From positions 1-64,000 of the forward strand of contig JBEKGS010000010.1 in assembly GCA_050012675.1 (NCBI GenBank): a stretch of DNA of 64,000 nt, written 5' to 3'. Position 1 is the stretch's first letter. Each line of letters opens with the position of its first letter. The notes beneath the pieces are model-generated. The model was not told where the DNA came from. It made no database searches and saw only the letters and a program-made list of their open reading frames with translations. This DNA comes from Fen-455 sp050012675 (GTDB taxonomy: Bacteria > Actinomycetota > Acidimicrobiia > Acidimicrobiales > Bog-793). Positions 52,989 to 61,270 of this stretch are shown here, piece after piece. A program made the position numbers and the translations under genes.

Positions 52989-53780
52989 CTATGGCAGGTT
53001 GGCGGCCGGGCCCCCGGTCCAGTCCGTGGGGATGGGCGCGAGCTCACCGTCTTCGGGGCCCTCCGCCGGCGCCTCCGGCGACTGCTCGGTGCCGGCGGCC
53101 GTGCGGCTCCCCGGTGCTGCGGCCACTTCCTCTCCTGGTTCTCCGACCCCGCTGTCCGGTGCCTGCTCGGGACCGTATGTCGCGGCCCCAGAGTCGTCTT
53201 CAGTGTCGGCGTCGGCCTCCTCGGATGGGCTCGCAACGAGCTGCGGGGTCTCACCGGGCTCGCCGGCCCTGACGCTGTCGAGGGACGGGACCTCCTCCAC
53301 GACGCTGACGATCATGCGCCCGACGGTGCCCATCTGACGGCGCAGCAGCTGTTCCATAGCGGTGATCGCCCGCGGGCCGTCGGGAAGTATCTCGCTCCAG
53401 AGCAGGTAACCGGCCACAACGCCCATCACACAGTCGCCGAGCTCCTCTTGGTGCAGCAGCACGCGTTCACCGCTGCGCAGCCACCCGTGCAAAGCGGGAT
53501 ACAGCTGGGTGAGCACCTCACGGGTGTCCGAGGCGACCGGCATCGGGAATCGTGACCATTCGAGGTGGAGCTCGTCGTAGGCGTGGAGATTGTGGGTCGA
53601 CGCCAACAGCGAGACAACTCTCGTGAAGCCTTGAGCCCTGAGCCACAACAGCTCCTCGTGCCGGCGGACCTTGCGATGGTTGGGCGCATAGCCGCCCGGC
53701 CGCTCGCTGACAGCCAGATGGTCCTTGATGATCCAGCAGAAGTTCCGCGGGACGATCCCGGCTGCCCAGCGTCCCCTCAT
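52989..53780 (-). CDS. Dual-specificity-phosphatase-like protein lacking the catalytic cysteine
   Basis: The 263-residue protein sits between folP and folB. Residues 10-165 look like a cysteine phosphatase fold: FCWIIKDHLAVSERPGGYAP, a strand/helix GFTRVVSLLAST, and VLLHQEELGDCVMGVVAGYL where the P-loop HCxxGxxR should be. There His110 is followed by Gln rather than Cys, and the P-loop arginine is not evident, so it should be inactive as a phosphatase. Residues 165-263 form an acidic, Pro/Glu-rich disordered tail. It starts at the folP stop (ATGA) and abuts folB. A binding or regulatory role is possible; the assignment rests on pattern only. Confidence 0.6.
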   Translation of the reverse strand: MRGRWAAGIVPRNFCWIIKDHLAVSERPGGYAPNHRKVRRHEELLWLRAQGFTRVVSLLASTHNLHAYDELHLEWSRFPMPVASDTREVLTQLYPALHGWLRSGERVLLHQEELGDCVMGVVAGYLLWSEILPDGPRAITAMEQLLRRQMGTVGRMIVSVVEEVPSLDSVRAGEPGETPQLVASPSEEADADTEDDSGAATYGPEQAPDSGVGEPGEEVAAAPGSRTAAGTEQSPEAPAEGPEDGELAPIPTDWTGGPAANLP

Positions 53781-54580
53781 GCCGCAACCCCGCCGAACAG
53801 TCGAGCCGCCTGGACCGTCGCCGCAACGTCATGGACCCGCACAACCGCAGCCCCGCACGCCATCGCCCATACCGCCGAGGCCAGCGAACCCTCCAAGCGC
53901 TCACCAGGTCCAAGGGGCGGAACATCCCCGACCCGGCCGTCAGGGGACCCTCCGGCACCGAGATGGCCGATGAAGCCCTTGCGGCTGGTCCCGACCAGCA
54001 CAGGGACCCCGGTGGCGACTAGCTCAGGGAGCGCGGCCAGGAGCTGAAGATTGTGGCGCACGGACTTGCCGAATCCGATCCCGGGATCGATGTAGATCTC
54101 GGTGACACCGAGCGCCCGGGCCAAAGCGGCGTGTCTGTCGAGGAAGGCGCTGACCTCTCCGACGACGTCGTCGTAGCGGGGATCGATCTGCATGTCCACC
54201 GGGGTCCCCTTGCAGTGCATCGCGACAAAGCCTGCTCCATGCTCGGCGGCAACCGCTGCCAGGCTCGCCGAGACGTCGTTCAAAAGGCTCGCTCCCGCTC
54301 TCAGCGCAGCGTGAGCGACCGACGCCTTGACCGTGTCGACCGACACGCGGACCTCCCCGGCGAGCGCCTCGACCACGGGAACGACGCGGCGCAGCTCCTC
54401 TTGCGGCGCGACCGTCCCGGCACCGGGCCGCGTCGACTCACCGCCTACGTCGACCACGTTCGCGCCTTCGGCGACCATCTCGCGCCCGCGGCGCACGGCA
54501 GCTTCGTAGTCAAGGTAGAGACCGCCATCTGAGAATGAGTCGGATGTGACGTTCAGCACGCCCATCACGAGGGGGACCAC
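53777..54580 (-). CDS. folP: Dihydropteroate synthase
   Basis: FolP joins p-aminobenzoate to the pterin pyrophosphate; it is the sulfonamide target. The 267-residue TIM barrel has MGVLNVTSDSFSDGG, GANVVDVGGESTRPGA, SLLNDVSAS and YIDPGIGFGKSVRHNLQLL, with VLVGTSRKGFIG and VVRVHDVAATVQAARL at the end. The GTG start has TACTCT six bases upstream and no ribosome site, so this gene may have its own leaderless promoter just after folE. Confidence 0.96.
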   Translation of the reverse strand: MVPLVMGVLNVTSDSFSDGGLYLDYEAAVRRGREMVAEGANVVDVGGESTRPGAGTVAPQEELRRVVPVVEALAGEVRVSVDTVKASVAHAALRAGASLLNDVSASLAAVAAEHGAGFVAMHCKGTPVDMQIDPRYDDVVGEVSAFLDRHAALARALGVTEIYIDPGIGFGKSVRHNLQLLAALPELVATGVPVLVGTSRKGFIGHLGAGGSPDGRVGDVPPLGPGERLEGSLASAVWAMACGAAVVRVHDVAATVQAARLFGGVAA

Positions 54581-54597
54581 GTCTCAAGAGTAGAGGT

Positions 54598-55218
54598 TCA
54601 AGCGCCCCGACCTCGCACGTGTCCCATGGCTTCTGCCCGAGTCCTCGGGTCAGTCCGGAACAGTCCCCGGACCGCAGATGTCACAGTGATCGCTCCGGGC
54701 TTGCGAACGCCGCGCATCGACATGCACAGGTGCTCGGCCTCGATCACGACCAGCACGCCCCGGGGGGACAGGGCGGACTCGATCGCCTCGGCGATCTGTG
54801 TCGTCATGCGCTCTTGGACCTGGAGACGACCCGCGACCGCGTCGACGACGCGGGCCAGCTTCGAAAGTCCCGTGATCCGCCCGTCCTTGCTGGGGATGTA
54901 CGCGACGTGCGCCTTGCCCAGGAACGGGACCATGTGGTGCTCGCACAACGACGCGAACGGGATGTCACGAACCATGACCATCTCGTCATGCTCTGCGGCA
55001 AAGGTGACGGTGAGGAACCTCGCCGGGTCCTCACCGGCCTCGTCGAAGAGATCGCCGTACATCTCGGCGACCCGCGAGGGCGTGCGCGCGAGGCCCTCGC
55101 GGTCGGGATCCTCCCCGATGGCCGCCAGGAGCTCCCGGACGGCCCGGCGCACCCGTTCGCGATCCACCGACCCCCGGACGGAAGTCAGAGGGAGGGGATC
55201 GTCCCCCGCGTCGTTCAT
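54598..55218 (-). CDS. folE: GTP cyclohydrolase I
   Basis: FolE opens the folate pathway by converting GTP to dihydroneopterin triphosphate. The 206-residue type I enzyme has zinc ligands in FASLCEHHMVPFLG and EAEHLCMSMRGV, plus GRITGLSKLARVVD and RLQVQERMTTQIA. The ATG at 55218 gives the normal length; the longest frame adds a nonsense serine-rich leader that is hpt in another frame. It lies between hpt and folP; ftsH, found at this point in mycobacteria, is absent. Confidence 0.96.
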   Translation of the reverse strand: MNDAGDDPLPLTSVRGSVDRERVRRAVRELLAAIGEDPDREGLARTPSRVAEMYGDLFDEAGEDPARFLTVTFAAEHDEMVMVRDIPFASLCEHHMVPFLGKAHVAYIPSKDGRITGLSKLARVVDAVAGRLQVQERMTTQIAEAIESALSPRGVLVVIEAEHLCMSMRGVRKPGAITVTSAVRGLFRTDPRTRAEAMGHVRGRGA

Positions 55219-55258
55219 TGACCGAACCGGCGCGAAGGCCCTCCCGCCGCCAACGGGG

Positions 55259-55873
55259 TCACGCGGGTTCCCCGGCCACATAGACGCGGATGTCGGGCAG
55301 GTTGCGGTAGCGCTCGGCGACGTCGAGGCCGTAGCCGACGACGAATTCGGGCTCGATCTGGAACCCGACGTAGGCGATCTCGAGATCGGGCCGGGGCTCG
55401 ACGCTGCGCTTGACGAGCAGTGAGCAGACCGCCAGGCTCTCCGGACCGCGGGCAAGAAGGCTCTTGCGCAGGTAAGAAAGCGTGAGGCCGCTGTCGAGGA
55501 TGTCCTCGACGATCAGGACGTGGCGACCCGTGAGGTCGATGTCGAGGTCCTTCAGGATCCGCACGACTCCGCTGGTCTTGGTCGACCGGCCGTAGGAGGA
55601 CACGGCCATGAAGTCGAGCTCCAGTGGAAGCTGGATTTGCCGGGCGAGGTCGGCGAGAAAGATGAAGGCGCCCTTCAACACCCCGACGAGCAAAGGTGGC
55701 CGGCTGGCATAGTCGGCGGTGATCAGCTTGCCGAGCTCGGCGACGCGCGTGGCGATCTGATCGACAGTGAGGACGACCCTGCCCAAAGCGGGGTCGGCAT
55801 CCCACACGCTCATGACACCGGGCGGCCCGGACCCTGTTGCCGGCTCGGTCCCGTGGTCCAAAAGATCGCCCAT
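55259..55873 (-). CDS. hpt: Hypoxanthine phosphoribosyltransferase
   Basis: Hpt salvages hypoxanthine and guanine with PRPP. The 204-residue protein has LLVGVLKGAFIFLADLARQ, the PRPP-binding HVLIVEDILDSGLTLSYL, and EFVVGYGLDVAERYRNLPD. The ATG at 55873 adds about 20 residues before typical homology; an ATG 20 codons in (MSVWDADP) is an alternative start. It follows tilS by 11 bases, the conserved tilS-hpt pair. Confidence 0.95.
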   Translation of the reverse strand: MGDLLDHGTEPATGSGPPGVMSVWDADPALGRVVLTVDQIATRVAELGKLITADYASRPPLLVGVLKGAFIFLADLARQIQLPLELDFMAVSSYGRSTKTSGVVRILKDLDIDLTGRHVLIVEDILDSGLTLSYLRKSLLARGPESLAVCSLLVKRSVEPRPDLEIAYVGFQIEPEFVVGYGLDVAERYRNLPDIRVYVAGEPA

Positions 55874-55884
55874 TGGGGCCGAGA

Positions 55885-56838
55885 CTAGTCGGGCACGCCG
55901 TTCCCGTACGAAAGATCGTCGTGGTCCCGAGCTTCGGGGCGCGCCTGACCGCCCGCCTGCTCGAGGCGCAGCCGCCCCCGCGAGCGGCGGACGCTCCTGC
56001 CCGAGCCGACGTCAGTCGCGAGGCTTTCCCCGCTCGCGACAGCCAACACCCTCTCGACGGTCGCGAGATCCGGAGGGTGCCCGCATCGCAGCCACTCGCG
56101 TACCGCCCGGCGCCCGAGCGCGGCGGGAGCCTGTGCGACCGTCCTGGCGTCGGTCGGATCGAGTGCGGCGGCGAGCTCGCCGAGCAGAGCCGCGTCGTCG
56201 GCCAACAGGCCCGCCTGCCGGGCGACCACGGGCACCACGTCGCGGCCCGCGAGCTCGCACAGCATTGGAACCAGCTCGTGGCGGACCCGGTTGCGGAGGT
56301 AAGACGGGTCGCGGTTGGTCGGGTCCTCGACCGGGTGAAGGCCGAGGTGCGCGCACATGGCTCGTGTCTCGGCCCGACGCAGAGCGAGAATCGGGTGCCG
56401 TGAACCGGAGCGCATCGCCGCGAGTCCGTCGGTGGAGGCGCCCCGCAGCAAGTTGAGGAGAACGGTCTCAGCCTGATCGTCGGCGGTGTGGCCGGTGGCC
56501 ACACCCGCCGGCATGACCCCGAGACGGGCCGAGCGCGCCCGCGCCTCGAGATTGGGACCCGCCCCGACGCTCACCCGGTGCACGACGACCTCGACCCCGA
56601 GCTCTCCGGCCACCTCGTTGACGACACGGACGTCTTTTCGAGAGTCCTCCCGTAAGCCGTGGTCGACGTGATGAGCAACCACGTCGCAGCCGGCTGCAAC
56701 CGCGAGCACCAACAGAGCCAGGGAGTCCGCACCTCCGGACACCGCACACGCGAGCGGCGAACCTGGAGCGGGGAACGAGCAACGTCCGATCAGAGCTGCT
56801 GCCGCCTCCTGCGCCCGTTCCCGCAGCGGGGGCGTCAC
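55885..56838 (-). CDS. tilS: tRNA(Ile)-lysidine synthase
   Basis: TilS modifies the wobble cytidine of tRNA-Ile(CAU) to lysidine, an essential step for reading AUA. The 317-residue protein has the PP-loop AVSGGADSLALLVLA, then VVAHHVDHGLREDS, ATGHTADDQAETVLLNLLRG and NRDPSYLRNRVRHELVPML. The C-terminal TilS domains are short, as in actinobacteria. The GTG start overlaps the upstream stop as GTGA. Confidence 0.95.
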   Translation of the reverse strand: MTPPLRERAQEAAAALIGRCSFPAPGSPLACAVSGGADSLALLVLAVAAGCDVVAHHVDHGLREDSRKDVRVVNEVAGELGVEVVVHRVSVGAGPNLEARARSARLGVMPAGVATGHTADDQAETVLLNLLRGASTDGLAAMRSGSRHPILALRRAETRAMCAHLGLHPVEDPTNRDPSYLRNRVRHELVPMLCELAGRDVVPVVARQAGLLADDAALLGELAAALDPTDARTVAQAPAALGRRAVREWLRCGHPPDLATVERVLAVASGESLATDVGSGRSVRRSRGRLRLEQAGGQARPEARDHDDLSYGNGVPD

Positions 56839-57920
56839 GCCGGCTCGAGCGCCGGGCCCCGCACCCGTGACACCCAGAGGTCGGGTGCCTGGACCTCCGC
56901 CGCGCTCGGCAGATTCTCGGGACCCTGCCAGGCCAGCGCCAAGAGCTGCGGACCGCCGACCTCCTCGACTTCCCGGACAAAGCGCGCCCCGTCCCCGTAC
57001 TGGCGCAGTTTCGCCTCGAGCCCGATCAACTGCTGGAAGAGCTTCGCAAGGCCGCCGGCTGATTCGCGCCTCGCGTGGAGCACCTGCGAAAAGTGTGCCG
57101 CACTCGGGATCAGATCCCGGGCGGCACGGTCCATCGTGACGTCACCATGACCTTCGAGCAGGCTCATCATGCCCTGGATCGAGCGGAGCGTTTCGAGTTG
57201 CGCCGGCGAGGCGAGAGCACCGACCAACCCGGACTCCGCGAGCGGGTTCCTGCCGGACACTATTTCGACGGCCATCCGGCCGATCGCCTCCATGACCTGG
57301 CGCGGGTCGGGCGAGGCGATGGCGACACTGCGTTCGACAAGATCGAGGAAGTGGCCGCGCAGCCACGGCACCCCGGTGAATTGGGCGCGGTGGGTGAGCT
57401 CGTGCAGAGCGATCCAAAGGCGGAACTCGCGGGGCTCAAAGCCGTGACGACGTTCAAGCGAGACGATGTTCGGCCCTACGTAGTACACGGCGTCTTGTGG
57501 TGAATCGCCGTCAGCGAACAGGAGGTCGTACTGGCCGAGCACGCGTCCAGACATCCACCCGAGCACGACGCCCATCTCGGCACCGGCGGCCGCGCGTCCC
57601 ACAGGTCCCAGAAGACCCGGCAGGCCCTGGCCGCTCTTGCCGGCACGGGCCAGCACAGGGCCGAGCAACCGGCGAAACGACGAGATGTTGGCGTGGATCC
57701 ATTCCTCGCGCGTGGCCACTTGCGCCCGGGCCGGCCCGACGAGCGACCGCAAGCCGGTTGACTCCTCCACGAGAGCCTCCGCCTGGGCCGTGACCTCCTC
57801 GAAGTCGACTACGAGAGAACGAAGCGTCGCCCAGTCGATCCGGGTGTCGGTACGGCGCGCAACCCCGCCTGCAACCCGTTCGGCGACGTCCCAGGCGACC
57901 GGCTCGGAAGGAGGCGTCAT
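56835..57920 (-). CDS. DUF2342 zinc-dependent metalloprotease-like protein
   Basis: The 361-residue protein has a zincin motif HELTH in LWIALHELTHRAQFTGVPW and, upstream, YYVGPNIVSLERRHGFEP. This is the DUF2342 family found in actinobacteria, of which one branch is linked to coenzyme F420. The substrate is unknown. It heads the tilS-hpt-fol operon, as its relative does in mycobacteria. The ATG has TAGCAT exactly six bases upstream and no ribosome site, so the operon transcript is probably leaderless. Confidence 0.85.
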   Translation of the reverse strand: MTPPSEPVAWDVAERVAGGVARRTDTRIDWATLRSLVVDFEEVTAQAEALVEESTGLRSLVGPARAQVATREEWIHANISSFRRLLGPVLARAGKSGQGLPGLLGPVGRAAAGAEMGVVLGWMSGRVLGQYDLLFADGDSPQDAVYYVGPNIVSLERRHGFEPREFRLWIALHELTHRAQFTGVPWLRGHFLDLVERSVAIASPDPRQVMEAIGRMAVEIVSGRNPLAESGLVGALASPAQLETLRSIQGMMSLLEGHGDVTMDRAARDLIPSAAHFSQVLHARRESAGGLAKLFQQLIGLEAKLRQYGDGARFVREVEEVGGPQLLALAWQGPENLPSAAEVQAPDLWVSRVRGPALEPA

Positions 57921-57960
57921 CTCAGCATGCTAGGCGGACTGGCCGCAGGATCCGAAACCG

Positions 57961-58257
57961 TCAGTGCTCCGCAGTTTCGGCGACACCGCCCGCGCTTGCC
58001 CTCATCTTGTGCTCATGGGCGATCACAGCGGCTATACGGTCCCGGAGCTCATCAGGCACCTTGTCCCTGCAACGGTCGGCGATGAGCCTCCTGAGCTCGG
58101 TCTCGAACCCGAAGGCCCTCAGGCACGGTGCGCACTTGTCGATGTGGCGAGCAATCTGGTCACGTCGTTCGGGCGTCATCTCGCCGTCGAGGAAGTGATA
58201 GACGCTGTGAAGCGCTTCCCGGCAGTTGATGTTCATGCCGCCCTTGTCGCCCTTCAT
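57961..58257 (-). CDS. Zinc-binding anti-sigma factor (RsrA-like)
   Basis: The 98-residue protein carries the ZAS motif HxxxCxxC (H38, C42, C45) plus an N-terminal cysteine C12, matching redox-sensing anti-sigma factors of the RsrA/RshA type. Oxidation of the cysteines would release the sigma factor encoded just upstream. The ATG at 58257 has TGGAG six bases ahead; a second ATG seven codons in also has an AAGGGCGG site. It is 26 bases downstream of the sigma gene. Confidence 0.87.
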   Translation of the reverse strand: MKGDKGGMNINCREALHSVYHFLDGEMTPERRDQIARHIDKCAPCLRAFGFETELRRLIADRCRDKVPDELRDRIAAVIAHEHKMRASAGGVAETAEH

Positions 58258-58283
58258 GCAAGCTCCATCTGGTATCTCACCTC

Positions 58284-58847
58284 TCAGGGGGCCGCGACGA
58301 ATCCTCGCGCCACTCCGAAGTCGTGCAACGTCTTCTCGAGCGCCCTTCTTCCACGATGGAGACGGCTCATCACCGTTCCGATCGGCACGTCCATGATGTC
58401 GGCGATCTCCTTGTAGGAGAATCCCTCCACGTCCGCCAGGAGAACGGTCATCCGGAAGCTCTCGGGCAGGGACTCCAACGCGGCTTTCACCTCGTCGTCG
58501 GTGACCCAGTCCAGGGCCTCGTCCTCGGCACTGCGGCCCATGCCGCCGTCACGGCCGCTCATGCGACGGAACAAGTAGAGCTCCTCGACGTCGTCGAGCT
58601 CGGTCTCCTCTGGATGACGCTTCTTCGACCGGTAGGAGTTGATGAAGGTGTTCGTGAGGATGCGGTAGAGCCAGGCCTTCAGGTTTGTGCCGGCCTCGAA
58701 GCCGCCGTAGCCGCGGTAGGCCTTGAGGTAGGTCTCTTGAACGAGGTCCTGGGCGTCGGACGGGCTGCGCGTCATGCGGAGCGCGGCCGTGTACAGCGAG
58801 TCCATGAAACCGGTGGTGTCCTCCGCGAAGCTCGCCTGGTCAGCCAC
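58284..58847 (-). CDS. ECF RNA polymerase sigma factor, SigR/SigH type
   Basis: The 187-residue ECF sigma factor has region 2 (LYTAALRMTRSPSDAQDLVQ, ETYLKAYRGYGGFEAG, NLKAWLYRILTNTFINSYR) and region 4 (ALESLPESFRMTVLLADVEG, YKEIADIMDVPIGTVMSRLH). These are very close to SigR/SigH, which respond to disulfide and heat stress. The RsrA-like gene follows, forming the usual pair. The GTG has TAGGGT six bases upstream, a leaderless start. I could not find a SigR-type GGAAT/GTT promoter ahead of it for autoregulation. Confidence 0.92.
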   Translation of the reverse strand: MADQASFAEDTTGFMDSLYTAALRMTRSPSDAQDLVQETYLKAYRGYGGFEAGTNLKAWLYRILTNTFINSYRSKKRHPEETELDDVEELYLFRRMSGRDGGMGRSAEDEALDWVTDDEVKAALESLPESFRMTVLLADVEGFSYKEIADIMDVPIGTVMSRLHRGRRALEKTLHDFGVARGFVAAP

Positions 58848-58870
58848 GATCGCACCCTAGTCCCCGGCTG

Positions 58871-61270
58871 TCACGGCCGGGGAACGGCCTGGCCGTAAGG
58901 AAGCCTTCTCGGATCGAGGGCGGCCGCGATCAGCTGCCAGCGCGCGATCCTCCGCCGTGCGGCGCGGACGACCGTCCTGGCGTCTTTCGTCGCCTGGCGA
59001 ACGACCAGGTCCCCGGGGTCCGAGTCGCCGTACAAAGCCGAGGTCGCCACTCGGGCCAGGTTCGACAATGCGAGCTCGGCCTCGCCGGGCAACATCTCGG
59101 TTGAGGCGACTCGCCGGGCGAGCTCCATGCAGGTCTCCGCGCGACGACGGCGGATACCGGCGAGGTCGAGCGTCCTCATCACCTCGCCCCAAGCGACCAG
59201 GATCCCAGTACGCGGCTCCCGGCGGGAACGGTGTAGTCGTGACCTCCTCCACGACATGACGGCCGCGGCCCAACAAACAAGGCCGGCGGGAAAAACGAGA
59301 AGCCACGGCGCCAACGGAGACTGGGGTCGCCTCCCCCGACGAGCGCTGCCCGCGGTACCCGCCCCACCGCCGTGACCAAGGTTGTGGGCGCCTCCCGAGC
59401 TCGGCGGCGTCCGGACCGGAACGGTCGTCGCAGTCGTCGTCGTGGACAACGAAGGAGCCGAGGACCCTCCCACACTCGCGCCGGGCGTCGGCTCGAAGTC
59501 GATCCATCCGTAGTTCTCGAACTGCACTTGGGGCCAGGCGTGTGTGTCGCTCCCGTCGACCCGCCAATCGTCGTGGCCGACTTGAGCACCGGTGAGGAAC
59601 CCGACCGCGATGCGTGTCGGGAGGTGGTCGATGCGGGCGAGCACGGCGAAGGCCGTGGCGAATTGCTGGCAGTAACCGGTCCGCGACTTGAACAAGAAGC
59701 TCATGAGGCCGCCATAACCGGGAGAGGGAATGACGACGCTTTCACCCCTGCGCAGCGGAAGCTGATAGCGGAACCTCGCAGAAGTGAGGTAGACGTCGAG
59801 GTCTGACGCCTTCTGGTAGGCGGTCGTCGCGCCCGCTACAAGACTGTTCGCGAGCCTTACGAGCCGCGGTGGCACGGGCTCGGGCAGTCGCAGGTCCCGG
59901 CTGGAGCTCCCCGGAGAGTCCGCCTCGAGCTGGGCCGTGGAGGGGTCGGCCACGACCGAGTCGACCGCGTACACAAGCCCTCTTTGGACCGGCGTGACCG
60001 AGACGATCGAGCTCCCCGACCCCTTCGTTTCCACCCGGCCCGCGCCGGCGACCGCGAGGGGGGTTCCCCAGCTCGGCAGGATGCGATCACCGCTGAGCCC
60101 CGACACCTCGAAAACCTGCACGAGCTGCTCGTGGCCAGGCCCGTCAGCGGTCGCAGGCGGTGGTCGGCGCTCGTCTGCGCCAAGTGGCGGGGAGAAAGAA
60201 CGCAGTGGCTTGGTGGCCTGCCCGGGCGTCGCGCTCCAGCTGTTGCCGTTGAAGTCGTCCAGCACTGCGACCACTTCCCGGGTCGGGACTGCCGAGTGCA
60301 CCGTGAAAAGGGAGCCGGAGGGATTGTCGATCTCTTCCTCGGCGACCTGCACGAGGGTGCTGATCTCGACCCCCTGGGGCAGGTTCCCGCCCTGAACCGA
60401 TGAGCCAGTGCCGTTGCCTGCCCGTTCGGTGCCATGCCAGGCGACAAGGGCAGCGTTGCGCGCGCCGGGCAGGTTGAGGCCGACTACGGCCGCGGCAAGG
60501 GCCGCGAGCACCGCCATGCGCAGCATCAGCGCACCTGCGTGGTAGGACGTGTCACGCTCGCCGAGACTGAGTCCTGAGTCCGAGGACGCGACGAGGGCAC
60601 CCTGGCCACGTTCGCGCTCGTTCACCGCCGCCACGAGGTACCAGCACGTAGAGCCGGCCATCAGGGCGAGGCCGAGCCCCCTCCAGGTGTCGGTGCCCAG
60701 CGCCGAAGCGAACAAGTAGAGCCCGAGCGCCGGAGCCAGCGCGAACACCGCCGGAATCCTCGTCTTGGACGAGATCAGCTCGGCGAGCAGTCCCGCGGCC
60801 CCGGCCGCCCACGCCGTGGCGAGAACAAGGCCCGGTAGCTCCGGCACCGGAGCGACCCTGAAGGAGAAGACCGCCCAACCCGCGCGGAGGTCATGGGGCA
60901 TTGTGTGCCAGATGCCACCACCTGGCGCTGCCCAGAAGAAGGCCGGACCGAACACGAACCCGACCGGTAACAGCACCGCAAGGACAAGGCCCAATGCCCA
61001 CCAGGCGCTAGTGCGGGCCCGCCCGTTACGGTCGCTCGGATGCCGCCGTTCTTCAGCAGTTCGGCTCTTGGCGCCTTGGTGACCCCAAGACTGCATACGG
61101 GCGCCCGCACGGGCTAAGGGCGTGGCGCCGCGTGCGGCAAGGCCGACGAGGTGAGCGAGAACAAGGGTGACAAGCCCGGCAGTGAGCTCCCCCGGGCCGG
61201 TGAAGCAGCGCGCCAAGCTCGCAACGGCAATCACGTCGGTGACCACAAGGGCGAGCCAGGCGCTGCTCAT
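58871..61270 (-). CDS. Membrane-anchored transglutaminase-like protein
   Basis: The 799-residue protein begins with several membrane helices (first 240 residues). A large extracytoplasmic region with a transglutaminase-like domain follows, then a final helix (SPLAPWLLVFPAGLVCWAAA) and a cytoplasmic DUF4129-like tail. The catalytic cysteine lies in SRTGYCQQFATAFAVLAR, the histidine in GSDTHAWPQVQFEN and the aspartate in YGWIDFEPTPG. It is the TgpA/DUF3488 architecture. The ATG overlaps the upstream DUF58 stop as ATGA. Such genes regularly travel with DUF58 and MoxR genes, and the set may act on the cell surface. Confidence 0.88.
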   Translation of the reverse strand: MSSAWLALVVTDVIAVASLARCFTGPGELTAGLVTLVLAHLVGLAARGATPLARAGARMQSWGHQGAKSRTAEERRHPSDRNGRARTSAWWALGLVLAVLLPVGFVFGPAFFWAAPGGGIWHTMPHDLRAGWAVFSFRVAPVPELPGLVLATAWAAGAAGLLAELISSKTRIPAVFALAPALGLYLFASALGTDTWRGLGLALMAGSTCWYLVAAVNERERGQGALVASSDSGLSLGERDTSYHAGALMLRMAVLAALAAAVVGLNLPGARNAALVAWHGTERAGNGTGSSVQGGNLPQGVEISTLVQVAEEEIDNPSGSLFTVHSAVPTREVVAVLDDFNGNSWSATPGQATKPLRSFSPPLGADERRPPPATADGPGHEQLVQVFEVSGLSGDRILPSWGTPLAVAGAGRVETKGSGSSIVSVTPVQRGLVYAVDSVVADPSTAQLEADSPGSSSRDLRLPEPVPPRLVRLANSLVAGATTAYQKASDLDVYLTSARFRYQLPLRRGESVVIPSPGYGGLMSFLFKSRTGYCQQFATAFAVLARIDHLPTRIAVGFLTGAQVGHDDWRVDGSDTHAWPQVQFENYGWIDFEPTPGASVGGSSAPSLSTTTTATTVPVRTPPSSGGAHNLGHGGGAGTAGSARRGRRPQSPLAPWLLVFPAGLVCWAAAVMSWRRSRLHRSRREPRTGILVAWGEVMRTLDLAGIRRRRAETCMELARRVASTEMLPGEAELALSNLARVATSALYGDSDPGDLVVRQATKDARTVVRAARRRIARWQLIAAALDPRRLPYGQAVPRP

